From the NCBI GenBank assembly GCA_037176905.1, contig JBBBWG010027712.1, positions 25,289-61,435 on the forward strand: a DNA stretch of 36,147 nucleotides, in the 5' to 3' direction. The position numbers and the translations under genes were made by a program. Position 1 is the stretch's first letter. Each line of letters opens with the position of its first letter. The notes beneath the pieces are model-generated. The model worked only from the letters and a program-made list of their open reading frames with translations, was not told where the DNA came from and did no database searches. Positions 1-11,100 of this stretch are shown in pieces. This stretch comes from Azolla pinnata (lineage: Eukaryota; Streptophyta; Polypodiopsida; Salviniales; Salviniaceae).

Positions 1-300
1 GATGAAAGAGGAAGATGATGATGATGATGATGATGTGATGAAAGAGGAAGATGATGGTGATGATGATGATGATGATGATGTGATGAAAGAGGAAGATGAT
101 GATGATGATGATGATGTGATGAAAGAGGAAGATGATGGTGATGATGATGATGATGATGGTGATAGTGATGAAAGAGGAAGATGATGGTGATGATGATGAT
201 GATAATGATGAAAGAGGAAGATGATGGTGATGATGATGTAAGAGGAAGATGATGGTGATGCTGGTGATGTGATGATGATGATGTGATGATGATGGTGGAT
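1..300. repeat. GAT-type microsatellite / short tandem repeat
   Basis: Runs of GAT/GATGAT are interrupted by the recurring spacer GTGATGAAAGAGGAAGAT, giving a higher-order tandem repeat with units of about 36-45 bases. It reads as an Asp/Glu-rich frame on the plus strand, but only because the repeat is a trinucleotide repeat. There is no sign of a gene. The array is cut by the window edge. Confidence 0.9.
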
Positions 301-2065
301 GAAAGAGGAAGACCAGACTTTCTGCTGCTTTCCAAAAGCTGAAGCTTCTTCCATGGCTTTTCCAGAAACACTTGCATCTACTTCTGACTTCTGATAATAA
401 AAAATGGAACAGTGAAGGAGAGAGGCCCAGCATCACATTGCTCTCTTTCTGCACATGCAGTAGTTGACATGGATTCCATGTAGATCTGATGTATATACAT
501 ATATATACATATATGTGTATGGATGTATGGATGTATCGATACTACATCGATACACATATCAGAGGCTCCTCCATGCTCGAAGCTCATCGGATCAGTCTTC
601 AACATCATCCGGTTCCACGGCTGCTGTTGTAGTAGCGGGCGAAAGACGATTTCCTCTTGAATTTCACTCTCATGCTGATAGCCATTGCAATCGTCCGTTG
701 GGCAAGAAGAGAGGCAACCGTGGAATCGACAGGAGCTTCAGCTCAAGTGGGCACCAAGAAGCTTTCTCATCACCGAGAAGAAGTTTTGTCGGCCATGGTT
801 TTTAGGGTTTTGGGTTTTGGGTTCAGCATTTCCATGCCCCAACATATCGCGGCTGAATGCATTCCGACGCTTTGTTATTGAGCCCAGCCATGGCGTGATG
901 TGATCGAAGGCAAATTGAATCATGTCAAGCAGCATGTGGCCAAAGCTTAGCCATTTGAAGAAATGGCTGGCTTGGCATCTTGTCGATGATGATGGATGGG
1001 ACCACAAGAACATAAGTCGGTCGAAGGATCAATGAAACGAATCGATCTGCTGCTGGTTCTTGTAGTACATCGGTCAAAAGACGCCGATCCGCATCGAGAT
1101 AGATGATGTGAAACCATCATCTTCTTGCTCTGATTATCGGAAAGAGAAAGGCGGGATTTGGGGGGGGGCCACGATGAGATCGCCAAGATGGAGATGAATC
1201 GATTGAAAACACACGAGAACTCGAAAAGCTCTTCTTAAACCAGAGACAAGGAAAGAAAAAAGACCAAATCCACAGAGTAATTACTCTGCATTCGACCAAA
1301 ATATCGAGACAGAGAGAGTCCCTAGGACCCCACACATCGGTTTGAAGGTTCGCCTCATTTCGATCCTTTGTTTGCGTGCCGAGGCAAGGATCGATTGCTG
1401 AAAAGGATTCTCCGACTCGAGTGAAGTAGCAGGGCATTTTTGTGTTGTGGCTTTGATTTGTCGGAAGCCGATCGTTAGCACGATAGATTGGAAATCGGTT
1501 TGGTTTTCGAGCACGGAAGGATCAATCCGTCTTCTGAATCACAGTACATAACCATCTCTCATGAAATCAATAGTCTTGCTTTGTACAACAACAAACAACA
1601 ACAACAATGAGAAGGAAGAACAAATGGGAATCAAAGTACATGGTTTATGGTGGTGCCTAAATCTCTCCTTTTGTGGGATTTTTCCAGAAGGTATGTATGT
1701 GATGCACGGTGTATGTACATCACGTGAATGGGTTAGGGATTCCATGCCAAGAATCTGAGACCCCTTTAGAGGGCAAAGGGGGGCTGGAAGGCAAAGAAAA
1801 ATGATGATGATTGGTGTGATGATTATGATGAAGAAAAGCTCTTGATCCACTTCCTAGAGGAGGTTTAAGGAAAGGAGGAGGAGGAGGAGGATGGTGATGG
1901 TGAAATCTCTTCACCCACTGCCTACAGAGGTAAGGAATGGATGAGGATAATTGATGAGGATGAGAAGGATGGTGGTGGTGGTGGTGATGGTGATGATGAT
2001 GATGGTGATGATGAATGATGATGATGAAACCCAAAGGATGTGGATGATGCTGAGAAGAAGATGCG
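301..2065. other. intergenic region without recognisable gene
   Basis: I see no conserved protein, RNA gene or transposon here. There is a small TA-rich tract near 488-545 and a second GAT/GGT simple-repeat patch near 1,865-2,035. On the minus strand that patch reads as poly-His, which is a repeat artefact. Open frames of 65-113 residues in several overlapping frames have no recognisable domain. Confidence 0.5.
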
Positions 2066-2620
2066 GGATTTGATCACTAGCAAAAGACCATTTTGCCTGG
2101 AGCACAATGACAATGGGCACCTGAGGGGGAAATGGCAAATCATTTGTGGGCTATATATATTATATGCAGTCATGATGATTGAGAAGAAAGATTCAAGGAT
2201 TTGGAGAAGAAGATAAGGGGGGGGGGATTTGATCACTAGCAAAAAGACCATTTTTCCTGGAGCACAATGACAATGGGCACCTGAGGGGGAAATGGCAAAT
2301 CATTTGTGGGCTATGTATTATATGCAGTCAGATGATGAGAAGAAAGATTCAAGGATTTTGAGAAGAAGATGAGGGATTTGATCACTAGAAAAAGATCATT
2401 TTTCCTGGAGCACAATGACAATGGGCACCTGAGGGGGAAATGGCAAATCATTTGTGGGCTATACATAGTGTATATATATATATGCAGTCATGATGATTGA
2501 GAAGAAAGATTCAAGGATTTGATCAACTAGCAAAAGGAGAATGCATTCCTCCTCTACTAAGCACAATGGCAATTGGGCAGCTGAAGAAATGGGAAGAGTC
2601 ATCTGTGGGGATCTCTCCTA
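2066..2620. repeat. tandem repeat of about 150 bp, four copies
   Basis: Copies begin at about 2,066, 2,225, 2,374 and 2,515, each with GGATTTGATCACTAG or a one-base variant. They continue with a shared segment (GGAGCACAATGACAATGGGC, then a block ending ATCATTTGTGGGCTAT). The first three are nearly identical apart from small indels and a variable TA-repeat stretch. The fourth is clearly diverged. The array lies just 3' of the minus-strand gene that ends at 2,812, so it may be part of that gene's 3' flank or UTR. Confidence 0.88.
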
Positions 2621-2658
2621 TGCTTCCTCTTCAAGAAACAGAATATATATCTGTAATT

Positions 2659-2661
<3 letters not shown>

Positions 2662-2705
<44 letters not shown>

Positions 2706-2706
2706 C
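2662..2706. repeat. CA/TA compound microsatellite
   Basis: About 17 CA dinucleotides are followed by a short TA run. It sits about 105 bases beyond the stop codon of the minus-strand gene that ends at 2,812. It is a simple sequence repeat, likely polymorphic. Confidence 0.95.
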
Positions 2707-2811
2707 CTTAGCTCTGGTTTTAGGGTTGGTGGAGATGATCCATGGCCATGAGCAGCAGCAGCAATGGTGGTGGTGGTGATGATGATGATGGTGGTGACAG
2801 GGGAGAGGAGA

Positions 2812-3894
2812 TCATGAGTGCTTCTTGGAGCTGCTGCCGATGATGCGCTCGAGCTCGGACCAAGTGGGCGGGAGACGGGCGGAGGCAGAAGCAGCAGCAG
2901 AGGAAGAAGAAGGATCGGCCTCCGGCGCAGCGGCTTGATGATCTTGCTTCTCCAGCTGAGAATCCATGGAAGCAGCGCTAGCCATATCCCTTGACACAAG
3001 CCCAGCCCACAACGACGGTAGCCGCGAACTCGACGAAGAAGAAGAAGGAGGAGGAGGAGGAGGAGGAGAAGGAGCTGAACCTGCAGAGCCTGGCGAGAAG
3101 AGCGGCGGGTACCATGCCGATGCCCACGATGATGAAGATGAAGATGCTGTTGAAGATGAAGATGGTGATGGTGATGGTGATCTTGTCGGCTTCTTCTTCG
3201 TCGTCGTCGACAGGTAATGCTTGGGCTGGAACGGAAGGGCCGGGTACTCGAGCAGAGCTGCCGGAGCAGACGACGACGATGACGATGATGATGATGATGA
3301 TGATGCTCCTGCATCAGGCAGATTAGGGTTAGGGTAGGTGGATTGAGGAAGCTCCTCCTCCTCCCTTGCTTGATCCCTGTGCCTTAACCCACTATAATGC
3401 TGCTCTGCTCCTCCTCCTCCTCCATCTCCATCTCCTCCTCCATCTCCATCTCCATCTCCATCTGGATATGGCAATGGCAGCTCCTCCTCTTCTTCTTCTT
3501 CTTCTTCTTCTTCCACAGGAGGTGCACTTGGCCATGGCTGCTTCTCCTCACTTGGAGATGATGGTGATGATGGTGGTGCTGTAGTGGCAGCCCAATCACC
3601 ACTGCTTCCTCCTCCTCCTCCTCCTCCTCCTCCTCCTCCTCTTCGTCTTCCTCGCCTCCTCGCTTCCGCCATATCCACACTCCTCCAGCTTTGGCTTTGC
3701 CAATGATGATTCTGATGATCATTGCTTCCACCCCCACCTCCACCATCTTCGCTGCTGCGATGCGACACGATGAACTGCGATCTGCTTCCCCCTCCCCATC
3801 TTGCCCTTGCATCCTCCGCGAGCCATGTGAGGAGCCGGTAGATCACATATGCCACCACTGCCACAATGGAACAAGTGATGAGCAAGTGCATCAT
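2812..3894 (-). CDS. membrane-anchored low-complexity protein, function unknown
   Basis: This is an uninterrupted 360-codon minus-strand frame in one exon. I do not recognise the family. Residues 3-24 form a hydrophobic segment (MMHLLITCSIVAVVAYVIYR...), so an N-terminal membrane anchor or uncleaved signal is likely. The rest is hydrophilic with long single-residue runs: Gly near 85-95, a Glu run of 13 near 125-140, Ser near 200-210, and Pro then Ser near 270-285. The C-terminus looks less random (LPPTWSELERIIGSSSKKHS). Two Met codons open the frame, and the start lies inside a triplicated unit that continues upstream. Trinucleotide repeats make long frames likely by chance and other frames here are open too, so only the hydrophobic start and the ordinary-looking segments between the runs argue for a real protein. 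Confidence 0.5.
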   Translation of the reverse strand: MMHLLITCSIVAVVAYVIYRLLTWLAEDARARWGGGSRSQFIVSHRSSEDGGGGGGSNDHQNHHWQSQSWRSVDMAEARRRGRRRGGGGGGGGGGGSSGDWAATTAPPSSPSSPSEEKQPWPSAPPVEEEEEEEEEEELPLPYPDGDGDGDGGGDGDGGGGGAEQHYSGLRHRDQAREEEELPQSTYPNPNLPDAGASSSSSSSSSSSSAPAALLEYPALPFQPKHYLSTTTKKKPTRSPSPSPSSSSTASSSSSSWASAWYPPLFSPGSAGSAPSPPPPPPPSSSSSSSRLPSLWAGLVSRDMASAASMDSQLEKQDHQAAAPEADPSSSSAAASASARLPPTWSELERIIGSSSKKHS

Positions 3895-4460
3895 AGATCT
3901 CTCTTTCCCAAATCCTGTCTGTTGATTGATTGCCCTGCTTCTTTCCTCCTCTTCCTCTTGTGGATCTCTTCCCCTCTTGGCTCTTCTTGCTCTGCCTCTT
4001 CTTCCTTCCCCCCTTCTCTTTTATCCCTTTCTCAGGCTTGACTCGGTCATCTCAGTTTCTCCATCCTGAAATCATAGGAACAAAGTGATGAACCAGTGAA
4101 TCATACATCTCCTCTCCCAAATCTGCTTATTGGCCTGGCTTCCTCTTCCTCTTCCTCTTCCTCTGCCTCTGCCTCTTCTTCCTCTCTTCTTCCTCTGGCT
4201 CTTGCTCTTGGCTCTTCTTCCTTCCCCCCCTTCTTATCCCTTTCTCAGGATTGAACCAGTCATCTCATCCTATATACATCTTAAAATCATGGGAACAAGT
4301 GATGAACAAGTGAGTCGTGGATCTCTCTCCCCAAAATCTGTTTATTGCCTCTGGTTTTCCTCTTCCTCTTCTTCTTCCTCTTCCTCTGGCTTTTCCTTCC
4401 CGCTTCTTATCCTTTTCTGAGCATTGAATCAGTCATCTCAGTTTATACATCTTAAAACTC
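3868..4460. repeat. tandem triplication covering the 5' region and start codon
   Basis: A unit of about 210 bases starts with GGAACAA(A)GTGATGA at about 3,868, 4,077 and 4,292. Each copy holds a pyrimidine-rich block (TCTTCC/CTTCCT repeats) and a shared tail ending in CAGTCATCTCA-type sequence. The first copy contains the start codons of the minus-strand gene at 3,894. The other two are upstream, within its likely 5' UTR or promoter. Confidence 0.85.
4072..4104 (-). other. possible upstream mini-ORF, duplicate of the gene's own start
   Basis: In the second copy of the triplicated unit the minus strand reads MIHWFITLFL and then a stop. It is visibly the duplicate of the start of the downstream protein (MMHLLITCSI). 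If transcription starts further upstream, this would be a 10-residue upstream ORF in the leader. The third copy (near 4,292-4,325) has ACG in place of the ATG. Transcription start is unknown. Confidence 0.35.
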
Positions 4461-5129
4461 CCCATGCAACATGTTTCCTGACTGAGAGAAGACATCATAA
4501 TCATCATCATCACCACCACCATCCTCGTCATCCTCCTCCTCCAGGGTCAAATCAATATGGAAGATCTTCACAAACTCAAAAAGATTCTTACCTTTTTGCT
4601 CTACCTTCATGAACCCACTTGTCAAAAGTCTCCGCCTGACTCATCCATCCAATTTATATCTGCTTTGGCTGCAAAGAATACGTTAGTCATGGAGTAGCAC
4701 AACTCGGAAAAGAAAAAGAAGGAAGTGTTACCATTGCCGATGTCATTTTTGTGTTTGAATCTCATGCCCAAAATATTGGCAAATCACAGAAGAGGTCTTT
4801 GTTCCTGCTTCTCATTACAGTTGAAAATAATCACACTTTGCAACGAACTTAAGTTATAGATGCATTGGCATGCCTTTCCATATTTCTAGAACCCATGAAT
4901 TCAATTGATAGAATCTTGATAAGATCTGTCTAGAAGCAGCTACAACATTGACCAGAATGTTGAAGGGCTCTAAACCATTAGAAATAGAACAATATGTCTT
5001 TGACAAAATGAGAGGACCCGTTGTCTAAGCATGCTGATTCAGCCAACAGTGTCTCTCTCTCAGCTTCCTAATTTTGAACATCCTCAGAGATTACAGGCAG
5101 CAGTGCCCACATATGTGCATGCGTACGCT
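4461..5129. other. intergenic, 3' flank of the PHO1 gene
   Basis: A short CAT/CAC simple repeat lies near 4,497-4,530. The rest is unique AT-rich sequence without a recognisable gene. The part next to 5,130 must hold the 3' UTR and poly(A) site of the minus-strand PHO1 gene; I cannot place the site. Confidence 0.5.
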
Positions 5130-8100
5130 TCATGCATCGTTTTCCACAGCCTGAAAAGGTAGGGGCACAGTCTTGATAGCCCTGAAGTTTCCGACATTGT
5201 TGAGATGCTCGTTCTCCAACCTGAAAAAAAAAAAAGAATACAGCAACGCAGAACCACCCATGATTCACAAATGCTTTATGTAGAATATACCTTGCAAAAG
5301 CTATCCCAAAGTTGAGACAACCCAACGTGAATCGCAATCCAAATGCATCCAAATGTTACAAGAACAAGCAGCTGATAATTGCTTTTGATTTTTTGCTATA
5401 GAATACTATGCTTGATTTACGTACACGGAACTATTCACCGACTCATCTTTTTCCCAGTAATTTACACGGCTTTTCCTACAGCTGACGACCACTCTATAAG
5501 TAAAACATGTACTACTTTCATACTCTTATTCATAACTCTTAATGGGGTGGTACTAGGCCCATAGTAGACAAATTGCATACTACATCAGTGCACTATGCAG
5601 TAGTTTTTCCCGTTATATATTTTGACCATCTGAAAAGTTGAGGTGGAATTGCATGGTAACCTCAATACTTTTTGTTATACCGACAAGCCTCTTGTGAGTT
5701 CCATTGACAAATCTGTATCCAACGTCTGGTCACATCACCAAATTTCCATGTCATTTTGTACCCCAATTCAATCCTAGATCACGAAGGGACCTCTACTGTA
5801 TGCCAAGCAGCTTCTTGTCGACGCCATTGACCTAAATCTGAATCCAAGATCTTCAAAATTCAAAGTCAACTGAGAGAGCAAAACTCTCGTTGCCCTACTA
5901 AATCCTAGATCATGACGGAGACCTCTGCATCCATCAGAACAGCAAAAATCTATCAACGCTTTCTCAGTTGAAGCACAAGCCAATGATTAGAAAAAGAGCT
6001 CTTCACAGGTCTAAAAGGATCAAAAACTCAAAGACAAGGCCAAATCCAGACAGCATCCATTAGGTCCGTTTCTTGCCTAGAGCGTGCAGGGCAATTGGAG
6101 ATTTAAGTATCAGCAATTTATTTTTCCTGTAAGCAGACATATATATGAGATGCCATACCTGTAGATATTCCAGTGTCCTCTCCGAATGACCTCAAGTGAT
6201 GCAAAAAACAGATCTTGGACACGGCGATCAGTTTTAAATATATCAAAGTGTGTCAGTGATTGCAACCACGCAAGCCGCAAAACAACGTTTATAACCTGTT
6301 AAAATTCAGTTCCATGGCACAATCCAAATGAATATTCATAAACAAATCAGTGTAAAATAATCTGAATCTATCAAGGGCTTCATTGAGTAGGGTTGTTGAA
6401 TCCAAATCAACTCACCATGGCTGGCACAAAAAGGAAAGAAAATTTAAGAATGATAGCTCACTGCTAAACCGTTTGCCATCGATATACAGTATAGTCCTCA
6501 ACCCCCAACTCTCATTTGATGAGAACAACCTACCCAGAACAAAAACATCAAATACAAAAAATGCAATGGCCTGATGTTTCGAAACTATTTGCACTAACAG
6601 TAACAGCATGAACCAGATACTATAAAGATTGCAACAATCAAGATTAGACTGGTGGAAATAATATATACAAAGAAAATCTGCATTAGAGATTTAACTCAAA
6701 TCTTTAACCTACCATTGAGATGAAGTATATTCGCTTATCTCGATACATCAGACGATCCCTTAGAAGGAAATTCTTAGAATCCAACTTCAGAAGACCCCAG
6801 TCAACAATGAAATCCCAGTACAGCTGATAACCAGTTGCCATTGTAGAGCAAATGACAAATCCCACAGCCCATCCTGTTCCTTTTTTATACTTATAAGTTA
6901 ACGATACAGCAGCCGCCACCATTGCCGAAAAGTATTTTCCACTGTTTATAATGTGGATATTTTGCCCTTCGTCTACCAACCTTCTCAAACACTGAAAAAG
7001 GGAAAAAAATATCTGTAACATCCATTACAGATGTCATTTGCACACCAATGCATGATTGATTATGAAAAGTGTGGAGCACCTGCACTAAACGCCACCAATA
7101 TGGAAGCAGAGATACAAGATAAGAAAGAGCCTGGAAAGTGATATTATCACTGGTGCACACATCATATCCTCGAACTCTTTTGTGACCTGTAATATAGTAG
7201 CACAGTACATATTCTACATTCCTGAACATATACACCTACAGAGATATGTACATCGTTAAAATCCAAAAATACTCATTGAAGAAGTAAATGTCATGTTGTA
7301 CATCCTGAACATTAGTTTTTGCAAGGTGCTATTAAAGATATTATCTTTACTAATCAATCAAGACATGCAGAAATTCTTCAAAATATTTATTACCTGACTT
7401 GTCAGTTGGTCTGCAAGAAAAAAATCTGCCATTACAACCTATACATTCACAGACTACAATCCATCAAACTCCCAATACTTTTGACCATATTATAATATAA
7501 ACTTGAAATTCATAGAAAAGTTATTAGCATTTTATATTCTTGAATATGATAGGAATGAAGAGTTTACCTTATAGAGAGGTGCAAGAATAATGTGTTTAAT
7601 CCTTGTTAAGAGAAATTTTCGGCTTGATCTATAGCATATGTCAAAAGGACAGAACAGCAAGAGCACAAATACCTACAAGTTAATTACCAAACATTATATG
7701 CCTGAAATCATCAATGAGGAATGCTTTTTGGACTCGCTAATCCTGATGTTTGAATGCAGGATAATTATACGTCTACACTATATGTGTGCAAATATGAAAA
7801 TGTCAGTGACAGTCCCACTTACTGAAAAATGATTGCACTATTTTTGCACACATGTTCAAATATTCGGATAAATTTGTGCCAAGCATATAGTCTTTATTAA
7901 AGAAGGATTCCTACAATCATCAACTTTCATCAATCTATCTCTATTTATGGAATATCGAACTACAGATATTTGATGGTGTACATGCATGCTTAAAATGTGA
8001 CCGTAGGAATCAATAACTGGATTCTTCAGGCAGACTATGAAAACATCTCAACACCCCTAAAGAAATTTCGTAGTGACAAAGGCTTGTCAGTAAACATTGA

Positions 8101-11100
8101 TAAGAGTATTTCAGTCATGGGGGTGCTGATCACCACTCAAGCATGAGGAACATCCTAACAAGAGCAGCATTCCACTTGTGAGATGAGAAAGTGGCCTATA
8201 CGCACATACCTAAGCGTCATATTTACAGGGTCTAGTTCTCCATAAGAATGGTTGCATGTTCTCAACATTCACATGGATAGGCATCCTTGTACATGCATGG
8301 CATATATATACACATATAACTAAGCGTCACATTCTCCAGAAGAATGGTTGCATGTGCACAACATTCATATGGATAGGCATCCTTGTACATGCATGCAATT
8401 CCAAGAGTCACAACCTAGATTGTCCTTATTGATATAGTTTTAACACTAACTCTGCTGCTCTACAGGGTAGATATGTGGGAACTGAGTTTTTGAGAGGCAC
8501 ATAACTGGGAAGATCTCTAAGAAAATCTTCAGATTCAATAAGCTATTGCCTTATAACGAGACCTGCCCTATGATAAAAACCAGGCATTGATGAGGATTTC
8601 CACAGCAGTTATCAAGGCATTATTTGATGGTATTCATCTATTTTGAGAGCCATATAAACAAATCTATCAAGATTTGGACATTGTCATCAAAATAGCTTGC
8701 TCAAAAGGAAGATAATCATGGTCAATATTCTGAGATGCTAGAATGGCTTCCATCACATGGCATAAATATAATTGCACTGCCTCCATTCCAATAAAGCTTG
8801 GATTGTCCCCATCCGAACGAACATGAACAAAATGGAAAGAATAGACTGATCCAAATTAATATCATCAAAGTGGGTAATAAACGAGCATAGAACAACCCCG
8901 TCACAATACATCTCAGAAAATATTCACAATACGAGTATATTTCTAGTGCTTATGCTAGGCAGTGTGATCCAAACCTTTACAATCAGCCAGAGATCAAAAT
9001 AGGTAAATATTTCCAACCTGTAGAGGAAATTTTTCCCAAAAATACCTTTAAAGAAGTGGAACCTGAACAACACTAGGTTTGTCATTATCCTTCCTGCTCT
9101 GAAAGAAGAGGGAGATATCACTGCCTCTTGTAACAAGAATTTAGAGTTTCAGAGAAAACATCTCAGCCTCTATGAATCGATAATCTTGATTTCATTGATA
9201 ACAAGATCTTCGGTCTTTTTTAGTTATAGTTTTACTTTTATTTCACTTCTATCAACATTTATTTTTGTTCGCTGTTATAAGATGAAACAATAATCTAAAA
9301 GGTTCTCTTATTTGAACCTTATTTGAAGCACATGAGTATGTTCTGAAGCACTTGGGACAACACCTATATTTATGAATGTTCACAGGGGAACTTATTCTGG
9401 AAAATGAAGCTCCAATTTTCTTATTCGCGCATATGAACAATTGCAGGATGGACACTAAGACATGGATAGTTTCTAATATCATCATACTATGATAGAAAAT
9501 TTCCTCGTACTTTTTATGTCCTATTAATGCAAAGCTGTATCTTGTTGAAAGAAAAGAGGTTCTCTTATTTGCTCTTGTAGGTTATTTCACCTCCTTTAAT
9601 TATATGTTAATTAAACCAAAGAAATACAAATGAAAGTACAAGACAAAGATAAATATACCAGTATTATGGCTAGTGGTATGAGTGCATTATTGGCACTCGA
9701 AAAATGTGTGTAAGCCATAAAATGACCAAGAAGGCCACCTACAATTAAGGTCGTTAATCCACTAGCAACAAGGAGAACTTCCCGATGTTTCAGCTCAGTA
9801 TTGATTGAGAACTCAAAAATAAATGCATAATTGATTCGTTTCTCTCTCCATATGAGCAGATTCAATCCATACATGTAGATGTGAAGCACAATCATAGACA
9901 GAATACTGCAAAGAATCATTAGCAATGATAAGGATGGGGAAAAAGGCAGTAATAACCTTTGCTTACAAAATCAAAATATAGTATTACCTGAAAATTGGAA
10001 AAACTGAAGCCATGTAGATTTTTTTCGCATCATCATAATCTGAAGATTCTGCAGCAAACCAACTAAGGTGCACAAGTATAATAAATGCCGCAAGACAAGC
10101 ACTTGAACATCCTATAAAAAACCCTGGTGAAGAAATACAGCAAACAGTTCAAATATGTAACAAACTGAAACTAGTTTTCTGCATTGGAATTGAATATCGA
10201 AAATCCCTAGATTACATGGTTCAAAAGGCTCTAGTACATGACAAGGACTAGCATAATTCATTCCTCCAATTAACAACCATCACCAAAAAGGTGCTCAGCA
10301 AATCGTTATACATTGCCGTTTCTAATAAGCACCTCAATTTCACAAAATCTAGATCCCTACAAGATAAGATGTGAACTTGCATCCTACTTGATTATCTGGA
10401 GAACAATTATTCCACAATGCAAATAGAGGATTGTTGACATATTTTTTCTGATACTTAAATTAGTTTCCAACATCATCGTCCCTTCTCATCCCCTGATGGT
10501 AAGTAATTCTCACCTTAACATACTTGTTTTTTCAACATTGTCCTTGAAGCAGAAATCACAACAATCCATTCTAGGTTTCCTTTCAATCTCTATCCTAACC
10601 TTTATTAAAAGGTTCCTTCTTTCTTATTTGCTATCACAACCAACTTTGCCTAGTTATCTATCCCCCCATGTTTCCATCAACCTTTATCAGTTGACCTCGT
10701 TTACTCTACTTTCAACTTTCACAGCTAGAAGTTCCAAAGACAGCATAATTCTATCTCCAGAAAAGCTGAATAAATAAGCTGTTCAACTGGCCTGTTGCAT
10801 ACAGGAGTAGCACCTCCAAGATTTTCATCAGGTTACCCATTCTCACCTAGGAAAAAGGTAACAGTATGTGATGATCTTTGTTTCGTTTGCCTTAGAGATG
10901 ACATGCCCAACTTGCGATCACCCTTGGAAAAGCATTCTGTAAATATTTTCTCAACATCGTCCATCATCTTTAAAACCTGAGGCAATATGAAAAGCAACAA
11001 AAACGTTTTAGAAGAATCTTGCGATGATAGTTCATGATGGTGATTTAGACAGATTTTAGATTTCAGATATCAGATTTCGTACTTTCTCACTGCTATGAAA

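Noticed and set aside
1720-2034. Minus-strand His-rich frame with a run of 15 His
   Set aside because: It is the translation of a GAT/GGT simple repeat, with no conserved context.
2966-3584. Plus-strand frames rich in Glu, Asp, Met or Leu, and other minus-strand frames opposite the unknown gene
   Set aside because: These are other readings of the triplet repeats inside the 2,812-3,894 frame. None has a hydrophobic start or ordinary sequence at both ends.
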